Shown piece by piece: positions 25,816 to 34,660 of a DNA stretch of 64,000 nt. The position numbers and the translations under genes were made by a program. Origin of the DNA: Micromonospora echinospora (GTDB lineage Bacteria; Actinomycetota; Actinomycetes; Mycobacteriales; Micromonosporaceae); the NCBI RefSeq assembly GCF_014203425.1, contig NZ_JACHJC010000001.1, positions 3,622,001 to 3,686,000 on the forward strand. The letters are read 5' to 3'. Position 1 is the first letter of the stretch. The number at the start of each line of letters is the position of its first letter. The notes beneath the pieces were generated by a model that was given only the letters and a program-made list of their open reading frames with translations, was not told the origin of the DNA and ran no database searches.

Positions 25816-26655
25816 TCAGGCGCTCCTTTCCGGGCGGCGCTTGGTGTCGTGCGGGTGGCGCAGGGCCGAGATGGCGGCCATGCCGGCGCCGGTCAGGGCG
25901 GCGGTCCGGGGTGAGGCGGCGCGGTGAACGGCGGCGCCGAGTGTCGAGACCATCCGGGCGGTCACGTCGGGCCGGGTCGCGCCGTCGCCGATGACGATCA
26001 CGCCGCGGGCCAGGGACGTGCGGACCAGGGGCCGCAACGCCGGGTCCTGGCGCAGCTCACGGACCAGTCGCGCGGCGGCGTCGGCGAGCATGCCGGCGGT
26101 CGTCGCGTGGTTCAGGTCGCGGGTGCCGACCTCCGCACGGCGGGCGGCCACGACACGGCCGTCCTCCAGCAACGCCACCTCGGTGAGCTGCGCGCCGATG
26201 TCGGCGAGCAGCAGGGTGCCGGCGGCGGCGCCGGCGCCGATGGCGCCCGCCCGGACGCTGTCGAGGAACAGCAGCCGGGACGGCGCCAGGACGGCGGCGA
26301 GCACGCGGCGCGTCGCCTCCTGCTCGGCCGGCGCGGCCAGCACCGGCCGGCAGGCCACCACGAGCCCGCCGACCGGCACCGACGTGCGGTGGTCACGCAG
26401 GATGCGTCGCAGCTCGGTGACACAGGCCGGACCGTCCACGATCCGCCCGCGCCGCACGACCGGGCTGCGCAGGCCGTGACCGAGCGGGACGCTGAGCGTC
26501 CGGCCCGGCCCCAGCCAGATCCGCAGCACGCTGCTGCCGAGGTCCACGGCGATCGGCGCCGCGTCGACGGCGACCGGCGGGCGGGTGGTGTGGGACCGGC
26601 CGATCAGCAGACCGGTACGCGCCGCTGAACGGGCAACGGTGACGGGATGCGGCAT
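25816..26655 (-). CDS. Orphan actin-fold (MreB/Hsp70-like) protein
   Basis: A 279-residue protein with the actin-superfamily nucleotide-binding signatures: VDLGSSVLRIWL (phosphate 1), LLADIGAQLTEVALL (phosphate 2) and GVIVIGDGATRP (adenosine). It is shorter than MreB (about 340 residues) and is not next to mreC/mreD, rodA or pbp genes, so a cytoskeletal role is uncertain. It is the first gene of an operon with the DksA/TraR-type gene. ATG 26655 is preceded by GAGG at suitable spacing. Confidence 0.75.
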   Translation of the reverse strand: MPHPVTVARSAARTGLLIGRSHTTRPPVAVDAAPIAVDLGSSVLRIWLGPGRTLSVPLGHGLRSPVVRRGRIVDGPACVTELRRILRDHRTSVPVGGLVVACRPVLAAPAEQEATRRVLAAVLAPSRLLFLDSVRAGAIGAGAAAGTLLLADIGAQLTEVALLEDGRVVAARRAEVGTRDLNHATTAGMLADAAARLVRELRQDPALRPLVRTSLARGVIVIGDGATRPDVTARMVSTLGAAVHRAASPRTAALTGAGMAAISALRHPHDTKRRPERSA

Positions 26656-27025
26656 ACCGACCTCTTTCGGATCAGGCGCCCAACCGGGCGGTGGACGGTG
26701 CGGGGAAGGGGTGTGGCCGGGGGGCCGGGGCCGGACGCCGGATTCGCTCGACGGCGCCGGCGGCCAGGGCTCAGGCGCGCCGCTGGTCGCCGCTCGCGGA
26801 CCGGGACGCGCCGAGACCGGCGAACACCGGTGGTGAAGCCATCGACGTGCGGGTCATGGTCACCACCTCCTCGCTGCTCGGGTACCGCCTGGGACCTCCA
26901 GCGTCGCCCGGAAAACCGCGCTCGGCATTGCCCGCTACCGGCCAACAAAGGGCCGAATGATTGCCGGTCACTGGACAACCGATCCGGGCACCCCCCGGAG
27001 CTATGGTTGACGTGAGGAGGTTCCC
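26656..27025. other. 370-bp intergenic region between divergent MreB-like and KhtT-like genes
   Basis: It holds a candidate short gene on the minus strand (26771-26857) and a plausible -10 (TATGGT, 27002-27007) followed by AGGAGG (27015-27020) for the KhtT-like gene. I see no RNA gene or mobile-element end. The remaining sequence is G+C-rich with no repeat I can define. Confidence 0.6.
26771..26857 (-). CDS. Candidate 28-residue small protein
   Basis: A short open frame starting at ATG 26857 with a near-perfect GAGGAGG ribosome-binding site eight bases upstream. Such a match is stronger than that of most genes in this window. The predicted peptide MTRTSMASPPVFAGLGASRS continues for eight more residues and ends in TGA. 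It has no cysteine, signal peptide or membrane segment, and I do not recognise it. It lies upstream of the MreB-like gene on the same strand and might be a leader peptide or a free small protein. Conservation is the only real test. Confidence 0.35.
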   Translation of the reverse strand: MTRTSMASPPVFAGLGASRSASGDQRRA

Positions 27026-27256
27026 GTGATCATCGAACGCACGTTCCTCCCCGGCATCGGGGTACGGCACACGCTGACCACCGAAGAGGGCCGCCGCATC
27101 GGAGTGATCGACTACCACACCGGCGGCCGGCGCGACGTCGTCCACGACGACCCGGACGACCCGGACGGCATGGTGACGCTCAGCCTCACCCGCGACGAGG
27201 CCTCGGCCCTGGCGAACCTGCTCGGCTTCCCGGAGCTGGTCGCCGTTCCCGCCTGA
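27026..27256 (+). CDS. Short KhtT-like N-terminal domain protein
   Basis: A 76-residue protein resembling the N-terminal domain of KhtT-type cation:proton antiporter regulators (LPGIGVRHTLTTEEGRRIGV, then LSLTRDEASALANLLG). Full KhtT proteins of about 160 residues continue into a TrkA-C ligand-binding domain and are followed by an antiporter gene; both are missing here. It is either a natural single-domain form or a remnant. GTG start with AGGAGG six bases upstream supports real translation. Confidence 0.65.
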   Translation: MIIERTFLPGIGVRHTLTTEEGRRIGVIDYHTGGRRDVVHDDPDDPDGMVTLSLTRDEASALANLLGFPELVAVPA

Positions 27257-27264
27257 GCGTGACG

Positions 27265-27323
27265 CCGGCAGCGGCCTGAGTGTCAGGCCGGCAGCGGCCT
27301 GAGTGTCAGGCTGGCAGCGGCTT
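27265..27323. repeat. Tandem 23-bp repeat at a gene end
   Basis: Two exact copies of a 23-bp unit (27265-27287 and 27288-27310) are followed by a partial, diverged third copy (27311-27323) which is the last codons and stop of the PucR-type gene read on the minus strand. The unit therefore looks like a tandem duplication of that gene's 3' end. Each copy contains a palindrome, so duplication also duplicated a hairpin. Confidence 0.7.
27272..27311. terminator. Twin hairpin terminators between convergent genes
   Basis: CGGCCTGA-GTG-TCAGGCCG (27272-27290) is a perfect 8-bp stem with a 3-base loop; a second copy with a 6-bp stem lies at 27297-27311. They stand between convergent genes ending at 27256 and 27306, so they could stop transcription from both sides. 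There is no T-run, as is common in G+C-rich actinobacteria. Confidence 0.5.
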
Positions 27324-28526
27324 GCGCGGCCAGTCCAGCGCCCGCGCGCCGAGGACGGCGGCGTGCAGCGTGAACCGGTCCCGCGCGTCGGCGGGGTCGT
27401 AGCCGCTCAGCGCCCGGACGCGGGCCAGCCGGTAGGTGACGGTGCGGACGGAGACGTGCAGCCGGCGGGCCGCCTCGGTGCCGACCTCGCCGCAGGCGAA
27501 GTACTCGTTCAGCGTGTCCAGCAGCGGCTCGGCGCCGCCGCGCGCCTGGGCCAGCGGCGTCAGCACCGCCCGGACCAGGTCGACCATGGCGGGCTGGTCG
27601 CGCAGCAGGACGCGGTAGATGAGCAGGTCGTGCGCGTCGATCACGGACGTGTCGGAGTGCAGCCGCCGCGCCGTGGTCAGCGCCTCCCGCGCCTCCTCGT
27701 AGGAGCGGGCGATGCCGTACACGCCGGGGTGCGGGCGACCCACCGCCACCTGCCACGGCCGGCCCCGCACCAGGCGGTCCAGCTCACCGTGCATCAGCGT
27801 GCCCAGATTCCCGGCCGGCCCGCGGCCCCGGTCGCCGGCCACCGGATCGGCCGGGGCGATCACCACGAGCAGCCCTTCCTTCGTGGCCACCAGGACGTCC
27901 CGGTCACCCAGCCGGTCGAAGACGGCCCGTTCCAGCGCGCTGATCGCCGCCTCCGTGTCCGGCAGCCGGCGGCCGGGCGCGGCGAGCGCGACCTGGTGTA
28001 CGCGGGCCAGGTCCAGCCCGAACGGCTCGGCCCGTTCCACCAGTCCGCCGAGGTCGGAGTCCCCGCGCAGCAGGTCGTCGACGAGTTCCCGGCGCAGCGA
28101 CTCCTCGCGCCGGACCAGTTCCCGCCGGGCCACCGCGTAGCCCTCGGCGAGCGTGGCGACGGCGGTGTCGACCACGTGCAGCACGGCGTCGGCGGCAGCG
28201 CGGACCGCCTCGCTGTCGTCGGAGCGGTCCAGGTGCGGAAGCTGCCGCCACACCCGCCGCGCCGCGGACAGGTAGAGGCGTACCGCGCGTCCGGCGGACA
28301 CCCCCTGCTCGGCCGCGCGCCGGCCGTGGGCGCCGACCGCGTCGAGTTCGGCGCGGCGCGGACGGCGGCCGGTCACCGCCGCGTCGGTCAGCAGCCGCAG
28401 GTAGTCGCCGAGCAGTTCCACAGGCACGCCACCGGCGTCGGCGCTCGCCTCGCGGGCCACCTCGGCCAGCCACTGCTCGTCCTCGCCGCCCGCGGCCGGC
28501 GCCGGCCGGCGGACGTTGTCGGTCAT
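27306..28526 (-). CDS. PucR/CdaR-type helix-turn-helix transcriptional regulator
   Basis: About 406 residues. The C-terminal PucR-type helix-turn-helix is plain (LDTLNEYFACGEVGTEAARR, then LHVSVRTVTYRLARVRAL), preceded by a GGDEF-like CdaR middle domain (YGIARSYEEAREALTTARR). The N-terminal part resembles the helical sensory region of actinobacterial members. Such proteins usually activate nearby metabolic operons; the ligand is unknown. I chose ATG 28526, which has GGGGAGA seven bases upstream; longer in-frame starts upstream encode low-complexity Arg/Pro sequence. No neighbouring gene suggests the regulon. Confidence 0.85.
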   Translation of the reverse strand: MTDNVRRPAPAAGGEDEQWLAEVAREASADAGGVPVELLGDYLRLLTDAAVTGRRPRRAELDAVGAHGRRAAEQGVSAGRAVRLYLSAARRVWRQLPHLDRSDDSEAVRAAADAVLHVVDTAVATLAEGYAVARRELVRREESLRRELVDDLLRGDSDLGGLVERAEPFGLDLARVHQVALAAPGRRLPDTEAAISALERAVFDRLGDRDVLVATKEGLLVVIAPADPVAGDRGRGPAGNLGTLMHGELDRLVRGRPWQVAVGRPHPGVYGIARSYEEAREALTTARRLHSDTSVIDAHDLLIYRVLLRDQPAMVDLVRAVLTPLAQARGGAEPLLDTLNEYFACGEVGTEAARRLHVSVRTVTYRLARVRALSGYDPADARDRFTLHAAVLGARALDWPRKPLPA

Positions 28527-28650
28527 CGCGGTCTCCCCGTGCCGGGCCGGCATCCGATGCCGGCCCACCGCGCCCAGCGTAGGCCGCGGGTCCGGCGCCG
28601 GCGGACGCGACCGGCCCGCGCGGCCGGTCCGGGAGCGGGCGCGCCCGGTT

Positions 28651-29601
28651 TCATGCCCGCGACGGCGGGCCCGGGTCGACCACGAGCGCCGGACCGATCC
28701 GCCGCCCACCCCGGGGACCGCGGGTCAGCCCCCGCGCCGCCCTCGCCGGGTCGTCGTCGGCCGCCACCTGATCGAGTACGCGAGCCCAGCGCTCGCCGTG
28801 CGCGTCGGCGAACGTGGCGCCGACCACGGCGACCCGTCGGCCCGTGACCGGCGACGGCGGCGCGTCCCCGGCCGGGACAGTGGTGGAGCCGAGCGCCGGG
28901 CCCGCCGGCACCCCGGCGAGGTCGGCCCGGTCTCCGCCGACGGTGATCAGGTCGGGCGAGCCGCAGCGCACCGCCTCCACCGCGCCGGACCGGTCCACCC
29001 GCACGATCGTGGCGAGCAGGTGACCCGCCGGCGCGAGGTCGCGTACCGCCTGGTCGAGCACGCCGGCGAGGTGCGGCGGCGACGCTGCCGGCCGGGCGTG
29101 CCGGCGGAACGTCTGCTCGACCGCCCGCCGCCCGGCGGGCGTGTCCAGCGCGGCGCCGGTGACCGTGCCGACCAGGGCGAGAAGCCCGCCGCCGCGCAGC
29201 GGAACGGCGGCGCCGATCTCACCGGGCGAGCCGCAGACCGCCAGCGCCGCGCTTCCCGGCCCGGCCGGCACGGTGAAGACCGCGACGTCCGGCGGCCCGG
29301 TGGCGCGCGTCACCGACGCGGTCCGCGTCCGTCGGCGGGCCCAGGCCAGCAGGGGCACCGCGGACAGGCTGACCGCGGAGGCGAGCAGCGCCTGCGGGTC
29401 GGTGCGATGACCGGGGATCACCGGTACGAGGACCGACGCCACCACCAGCACGCCCGCCCACGCCGACACCAGCGCCGCCACTCGGGGCCGGGCCGAGACG
29501 CCGAGCAGGCCGGGCAGCAGCACCCAGCCGATCGGGGTGCCGACCTCGGCGACACCCATCAGCACCGCGTTCCCGGTGGTGCCCGCCAGGGCGGCTCGCA
29601 T
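28651..29601 (-). CDS. Membrane protein with degenerate SpoIIE/PP2C-like phosphatase domain
   Basis: About 316 residues from ATG 29601. The first third has three to four hydrophobic segments (GTPIGWVLLPGLLGV, VLVVASVLVPVIPG). The rest resembles a SpoIIE/RsbU phosphatase: GTVTGAALDTPAGRRAVEQT, ATIVRVDRSGAVEAVRCGSP, and the GVPAGPALG end. Key metal-binding Asp residues (DGxGHG, GGDWYD) are not recognisable, so catalytic activity is doubtful. Upstream on the minus strand is TAGGGT, a plausible -10. The divergent neighbour is the Mrp antiporter operon. A role in anti-sigma partner switching is possible but not shown. Confidence 0.6.
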   Translation of the reverse strand: MRAALAGTTGNAVLMGVAEVGTPIGWVLLPGLLGVSARPRVAALVSAWAGVLVVASVLVPVIPGHRTDPQALLASAVSLSAVPLLAWARRRTRTASVTRATGPPDVAVFTVPAGPGSAALAVCGSPGEIGAAVPLRGGGLLALVGTVTGAALDTPAGRRAVEQTFRRHARPAASPPHLAGVLDQAVRDLAPAGHLLATIVRVDRSGAVEAVRCGSPDLITVGGDRADLAGVPAGPALGSTTVPAGDAPPSPVTGRRVAVVGATFADAHGERWARVLDQVAADDDPARAARGLTRGPRGGRRIGPALVVDPGPPSRA

Positions 29602-29733
29602 CGGCAGCACGCCCAACACCCTATCGGGGGTGCCTGCCGGGCGGCGACGGCGTACCGGCCGAGACCTAACCTCACTCCTTACCCTGAGCCGGGCCCGGGT
29701 GACACGACACGAGCGCGTGATTCTCTCGACATT

Positions 29734-29760
29734 TTGTCTCGCCGCATCGCCAGTTAGGGT
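29734..29760 (+). promoter_or_regulatory. Candidate promoter of the Mrp operon
   Basis: TTGTCT (29734-29739) and TAGGGT (29755-29760) are spaced 15 bases apart, a little short, and lie 33 bp upstream of the GTG at 29794 with GAGGAG between. The region is the least G+C-rich stretch nearby. Confidence 0.4.
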
Positions 29761-29793
29761 TGACGTACCGGGCGTCGATCTTGAGGAGTGTGT

Positions 29794-32628
29794 GTGCTGG
29801 TTCTGGTGGCGGTCCATGCGCTCGCAGCCGTGATCGCCCCCGTGCTGGTACGCCTAGTCGGTCGACGCGCTCTCTACCTGCTGGCCGCCGTTCCCGCCGC
29901 GGCGCTGGTCTGGGCTCTGACCCGGACCGGGCAGGTGCGCTCGGGCCGGCCGGTCGTCGAGACGGTCACCTGGGTGCCGCAGCTCGGCCTCGACCTCGCG
30001 CTGCGGATGGGCACGCTGTCCTGGCTGCTGGTGCTGCTCGTCGGTGGCGTCGGCGCCCTCGTGCTGATCTACAGCGCGCGCTACTTCCACTCCGACGACC
30101 CGAGCCTCGGCCGGTTCGCCGCGGTGTTCGTCGCGTTCGCCGGCGCGATGCTCGGCCTGGTGGTCTCCGACGACCTGCTGCTGCTGTACGTGTTCTGGGA
30201 ACTGACCACGGTCTTCTCGTACCTGCTGATCGGCAGCGACCCCACCAAGCGGGCCAGCCGGCGCGCCGCGATGCAGGCGCTGCTCGTGACCACGCTGGGC
30301 GGCCTGGCGATGCTCGCCGGGTTCGTGATGCTCGGCCAGCACGCCGGCTCGTACCGGTGGTCCGAGATCGCCGGGAACCTGCCGGAGGGCGGGTACCTCA
30401 CCACCGCGCTGGTGCTCGTCCTGCTCGGCGTGACGAGCAAGTCGGCGATCTTCCCGTTCAGCTTCTGGCTGCCCCGCGCGATGGCCGCGCCCACGCCGGT
30501 CAGCGCCTACCTGCACGCCGCCGCCATGGTCAAGGCGGGCGTGTTCCTGGCCGCGCTGATGGGCCCCGCGGTCGGCCAGGCCACCGTGTGGCGCGCCATC
30601 CTGCTCGGCGGCGGCCTGATCACGCTGTTCCTCGGCGGCTGGACGGCGCTGCGGCAGGTCGACCTCAAGCTGCTGCTGGCGTACGGCACGGTCAGCCAGC
30701 TCGGCCTGCTGATGGTGATCCTCGGCGCGGGCACCCGCGACACCGCGCTCGCCGGCGCCGCGATGCTGCTGGCGCACGCCCTGTTCAAAGCCACCCTCTT
30801 CCTCGTCGTCGGCGTCGTCGACCACGTCACCGGCACCCGGGACCTGCGCGAGCTCAGCGGGCTGGGCCGCCGCGCGCCGGTGCTGGCGGCCGTCGCCGGG
30901 CTCGCGGCCGCCTCCATGGCCGGCCTGCCGCCACTGTTCGGCTTCGTGGCCAAAGAGGCAGCGCTGGAGGCGTTCCTGCACGGCGGACCCGTCGAGCTGC
31001 TGGTGCTCGCCGGGGTGGTGGCCGGCTCGGCGCTCACCGTCGCGTACACGTTGCGTTTCCTCTGGGGCGCGTTCGCCGCCAAGCCCGACGTGCCCGAGAC
31101 CCGGCCCGAGCGGATCGAGCCGGCCTTCCTCGGCCCGGCGGCGGTGCTCGCCCTCGCCGGCCTCGTGGTCGGGATCGCCGCCCCGGCGGTGGACCGGGTG
31201 CTCGCCCCGTACGCCGACCAGTTCCCGACCGCCGACCCCGGCTACCACCTCGCGCTCTGGCACGGGCTGACGCCGGCCCTCGGCCTGTCGGCGCTGGCCG
31301 TCACCGGCGGCGTCGGGCTGTTCCTGCTGCTGCAGCGCCGCCGCCCGTACCTCGCCCGGCTGCCGTTCGACGGCGCCACCGGCTACGACCGGCTGGCGGG
31401 CGCCGTCGACCGTGCGGCGGTGGAGCTCACCGGCGCCACCCAGCGCGGATCACTGCCGTTCTACCTCGGCGTCATCCTGCTGGTGCTGGTGATCCTGCCG
31501 GGCGGGGCGGTGCTGGCCGGCATTCCCTGGGCGCAGCGGTTCCAGCTGTGGGACACGCCGTTGCAGGCCGCCGCGGGCGCTGTCGTCGTGGTCGCCGCGC
31601 TGGTGGCCGCGCGCGCCCGCCGCCGGCTGACCGCGATGATCCTGGTCGGGGTGACCGGCTACGGCACGGCGCTGCTGTTCATCCTGCACGGCGCGCCGGA
31701 CCTGGCACTCACCCAGTTCCTGGTGGAGACCGTCACGATCGTGATGTTCGTGCTGGTGCTGCGCCGCCTGCCGCGCCGGTTCTCGGCCCGCCCGATCCGC
31801 GCCACCCGGCAGTTCCGCGTCGCGCTCGGCGTGGCCGTCGGCGTGGTCACCGCCGGCATGGCGTACGTCGCGGCGGGCAGCCGGGTGGCCACGCCGATCT
31901 CGGTCGACTTCCCGGACGAGGCCGTGTCCTACGGCGGCGGCAAGAACGTGGTCAACGTGACGCTCGTCGACATCCGGGCCTGGGACACGATGGGCGAGAT
32001 CGCCGTGCTGGTGGTGGCCGCCACCGGTGTGGCCAGCCTGATCTTCCGTGGCACCCGCGCCCTGGACCTGCGCAGCGGCATTCCCGGTGCCGGCCGGCAG
32101 CAGTCGTCGCGCCCGCGCTGGCTCACCAGCGGCGCGACCTCCCGGCAGCAGTCGGTGATCCTCCAGGTCGTCACCCGGCTGCTCTTCCACGCCATCCTGC
32201 TGTTCTCCATCTACCTGCTCTTCTCCGGCCACAACGCGCCGGGTGGCGGGTTCGCCGCCGGGCTGGTCGCCGGCCTCGGGCTCGCGGTGCGGTATCTGGC
32301 GGGCGGGCGTACCGAACTCAACGGCGCCGCGCCGGTGGACGCCGGTTTCGTGCTCGGCGCGGGACTGTTCGTGGCGGTCGGCACCGGCGTCGCCGCGATG
32401 CTGCTGGGCGGCGAGTTCCTGCAGAGCGCGACGCTCGACTTCCACCTGCCGCTGCTGGGCCATGTCCACTTCGTCACGTCAGTCTTCTTCGACGTGGGCG
32501 TCTACCTCATCGTGGTCGGCCTTGTGCTGGACATCCTGCGCAGCCTGGGCGCCGAGATGGACCGCCAGGAGGAGGACGACGAGCAGGAGACCGATCCGGC
32601 CGGCGTACGGGAAGAGGAGCTGGTATGA
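29794..32628 (+). CDS. mrpA: Na+/H+ antiporter Mrp subunit A/B fusion
   Basis: A 944-residue membrane protein. Residues 1-650 are the MrpA proton-translocation unit related to NuoL (LLLYVFWELTTVFSYLLIG, WLPRAMAAPTPVSAYLHAA, and LAYGTVSQLGLLM). The DUF4040-like segment follows near residue 610 (YGTALLFILHGAPDLALTQF). The final 190 residues are an MrpB domain (LFHAILLFSIYLLFSGHNAP). A and B are fused, as is usual in actinobacteria. Mrp complexes expel Na+ in exchange for H+ and need all subunits. I chose GTG 29794 because GAGGAG ends 5-6 bases upstream. It overlaps the C-subunit gene by 4 bp. Confidence 0.95.
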   Translation: MLVLVAVHALAAVIAPVLVRLVGRRALYLLAAVPAAALVWALTRTGQVRSGRPVVETVTWVPQLGLDLALRMGTLSWLLVLLVGGVGALVLIYSARYFHSDDPSLGRFAAVFVAFAGAMLGLVVSDDLLLLYVFWELTTVFSYLLIGSDPTKRASRRAAMQALLVTTLGGLAMLAGFVMLGQHAGSYRWSEIAGNLPEGGYLTTALVLVLLGVTSKSAIFPFSFWLPRAMAAPTPVSAYLHAAAMVKAGVFLAALMGPAVGQATVWRAILLGGGLITLFLGGWTALRQVDLKLLLAYGTVSQLGLLMVILGAGTRDTALAGAAMLLAHALFKATLFLVVGVVDHVTGTRDLRELSGLGRRAPVLAAVAGLAAASMAGLPPLFGFVAKEAALEAFLHGGPVELLVLAGVVAGSALTVAYTLRFLWGAFAAKPDVPETRPERIEPAFLGPAAVLALAGLVVGIAAPAVDRVLAPYADQFPTADPGYHLALWHGLTPALGLSALAVTGGVGLFLLLQRRRPYLARLPFDGATGYDRLAGAVDRAAVELTGATQRGSLPFYLGVILLVLVILPGGAVLAGIPWAQRFQLWDTPLQAAAGAVVVVAALVAARARRRLTAMILVGVTGYGTALLFILHGAPDLALTQFLVETVTIVMFVLVLRRLPRRFSARPIRATRQFRVALGVAVGVVTAGMAYVAAGSRVATPISVDFPDEAVSYGGGKNVVNVTLVDIRAWDTMGEIAVLVVAATGVASLIFRGTRALDLRSGIPGAGRQQSSRPRWLTSGATSRQQSVILQVVTRLLFHAILLFSIYLLFSGHNAPGGGFAAGLVAGLGLAVRYLAGGRTELNGAAPVDAGFVLGAGLFVAVGTGVAAMLLGGEFLQSATLDFHLPLLGHVHFVTSVFFDVGVYLIVVGLVLDILRSLGAEMDRQEEDDEQETDPAGVREEELV

Positions 32629-33092
32629 GCCCGAACATTCCCAACCTGGTCTACATCCTGGTGATCGGCGTCCTGTTCGCCACCGGGGTCACGCTGCTGC
32701 TGGAACGCAGCCTCACCCGCGTCCTGATGGGGGTCATCCTGCTCGGCAACGGCGCCAACCTGCTGCTGCTCACCGGTGGCCGGGCCGGTGGCCCGCCGAT
32801 CGTCGGCACCACCGACCAGGAGGACATGTCCGACCCGCTGCCGCAGGCGATGGTGCTGACCGCGATCGTCATCACCCTCGGCATGACCGCGTTCCTGCTC
32901 GCCCTGGCCTACCGCAGCTGGCACCTCAACGGCCACGACGAGGTGCAGGACGACGTCGAGGACCGCCGGATCATGGAACTCGCCGACCGGGACGAGGGCC
33001 CCGGCACGTCCGACGCCGACACCGCGGACGGCGGCCCCGCCGACGGCAGCCCCGAGGCGCGGGTCCTGGCTGAGGCGGAGGGCGGCCGATGA
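32625..33092 (+). CDS. mrpC: Na+/H+ antiporter Mrp subunit C
   Basis: A 155-residue, NuoK-like protein with three membrane segments (LVYILVIGVLFATGVTLLL, LMGVILLGNGANLLLL, AMVLTAIVITLGMTAFLLAL) and the conserved DPLPQAMVLTAIVI. The tail of about 50 residues is acidic and longer than in typical MrpC (about 115 residues). The ATG overlaps the A/B stop and the end overlaps subunit D. Confidence 0.95.
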   Translation: MSPNIPNLVYILVIGVLFATGVTLLLERSLTRVLMGVILLGNGANLLLLTGGRAGGPPIVGTTDQEDMSDPLPQAMVLTAIVITLGMTAFLLALAYRSWHLNGHDEVQDDVEDRRIMELADRDEGPGTSDADTADGGPADGSPEARVLAEAEGGR

Positions 33093-34660
33093 CCTGGCTC
33101 GTTCCGCTGCCGGTGGTGATGCCGCTGCTCGGCGCGGCCCTCACGCTGCTGCTCGCCCGGCGGGCCCGCGCCCAGCGCTGGGTCAGCATCATCGTGCTCG
33201 CCGCCACCGTCGCCGTGGCGGCACTGCTCCTGGTCCAGTCGTCGCTGGACGGCCCGCTCGTGGTGGAGGTGGGCGGCTGGGCCGCGCCGATGGGCATCGT
33301 GCTCGTCGCCGACCAGCTCGCCGCGTTGATGCTCGTGGTCTCCGCCTCGGTCACCCTGTGCGTGCTCGTCTACTCCATCGGGCAGGGCATGGCCGACGGC
33401 AACGAGGAGACGCCGCTGTCGGTCTACCACCCGACCTATCTCGTGCTGACCGCCGGCGTGTGCAACGCCTTCCTCTCCGGCGACCTGTTCAACCTCTACG
33501 TCGGCTTCGAGATCCTGCTGGTGGCCAGCTACGTGCTGTTGACGCTCGGCAGCACCGAGACGCGGATCCGGGCCGGCACCACGTACGTCGTGGTCAGCCT
33601 GCTCTCGTCGTTGATCTTCCTGGTGGCGATCGGCCTGGTCTACTCGGCCACCGGCACGCTGAACCTGGCCCAGCTCGCCGACCGCCTGGACGCGCTGCCC
33701 GACGACATCCGCCTGGTGCTGCAGGGCATGCTGCTGCTCGCGTTCGGGATCAAGGCGGCGGTGTTCCCGCTGTCGGCGTGGTTGCCGGACAGCTACCCGA
33801 CCGCGCCGGCGCCGGTGACAGCGGTCTTCGCGGGCCTGCTCACCAAGGTCGGCGTGTACGCGATCATCCGTACCGAGACGCTGCTGTTCCCCGGCGGCCG
33901 CACCGCCGACCTGCTCATGGTGATAGCGGCGCTCACCATGGTGGTCGGCATCCTGGGCGCGGTGGCACAGTCGGACATCAAACGACTGCTGTCGTTCACG
34001 CTCGTCAGCCACATCGGCTACATGCTGTTCGGGGTCGGCCTGACCACCCCGCTCGGCCTGTCCGCGGCGATCTTCTACGTGGTGCACCACATCACCATCC
34101 AGACCACGCTGTTCCTCGCCGCCGGCCTGGTCGAACGACGCGGCGGCAGCACCGCGCTGGATCGCCTCGGCGGGCTGGCCCGGCTGTCGCCACTGCTGGC
34201 GCTGCTGTTCTTCGTACCGGCGCTCAACCTGGCCGGCATCCCACCGTTCTCCGGGTTCCTCGGCAAGCTCGGCCTCGTGCAGGCCGGGGTGGACGACGGC
34301 GGGTTCCTGGCCTGGGTGCTCGTCGGCGGTGGACTGCTGACCAGCCTGCTCACCCTCTACGCCATCGCCCGGGTGTGGAACCTGGCGTTCTGGCGTGCGC
34401 CGCACCCGGACATGCCGGAGCCCGGTGACGCCGACCGGGCGGCCCGGACCGACGGCGCCGAGCAGCCGCACGAGGGCGCGTCGCCGGCCGGGGCCGTGCT
34501 GCCCCGGCTGATGACGGTGCCGACCGCCGCCCTGGTGGTGCTCGGTCTGGCGCTGACAGTGGTGGCCGGGCCGCTGTTCGAGATCAGCACCGACGCCGCC
34601 GACGACCTGCTGCGCCGTGCCCCGTACGTGGAGGCCGTGTTCCCGGAGGGACCGCCGTGA
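33089..34660 (+). CDS. mrpD: Na+/H+ antiporter Mrp subunit D
   Basis: A 523-residue polytopic NuoM/N-like protein with the conserved blocks LYVGFEILLVASYVLLTLG, GIKAAVFPLSAWLPDSYPTA and VAQSDIKRLLSFTLVSHIGY. The lysines and histidines of the proton path are present. The hydrophilic insert between the last two membrane segments is rich in Asp, Glu and Ala. It is translationally coupled to C and E by 4-bp overlaps. Confidence 0.95.
   Translation: MTWLVPLPVVMPLLGAALTLLLARRARAQRWVSIIVLAATVAVAALLLVQSSLDGPLVVEVGGWAAPMGIVLVADQLAALMLVVSASVTLCVLVYSIGQGMADGNEETPLSVYHPTYLVLTAGVCNAFLSGDLFNLYVGFEILLVASYVLLTLGSTETRIRAGTTYVVVSLLSSLIFLVAIGLVYSATGTLNLAQLADRLDALPDDIRLVLQGMLLLAFGIKAAVFPLSAWLPDSYPTAPAPVTAVFAGLLTKVGVYAIIRTETLLFPGGRTADLLMVIAALTMVVGILGAVAQSDIKRLLSFTLVSHIGYMLFGVGLTTPLGLSAAIFYVVHHITIQTTLFLAAGLVERRGGSTALDRLGGLARLSPLLALLFFVPALNLAGIPPFSGFLGKLGLVQAGVDDGGFLAWVLVGGGLLTSLLTLYAIARVWNLAFWRAPHPDMPEPGDADRAARTDGAEQPHEGASPAGAVLPRLMTVPTAALVVLGLALTVVAGPLFEISTDAADDLLRRAPYVEAVFPEGPP

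Noticed and set aside
24536..25927. Long plus-strand frame opposite the acyltransferase and DksA-like genes
   Set aside because: Low-complexity shadow composition; the minus-strand proteins have clear family features including a C4 zinc finger.
26771..27145. Longer 124-codon minus-strand frame covering the KhtT-like gene start
   Set aside because: It runs antisense through the KhtT-like gene and its ribosome-binding site; only the short internal start at 26857 has a good initiation signal.
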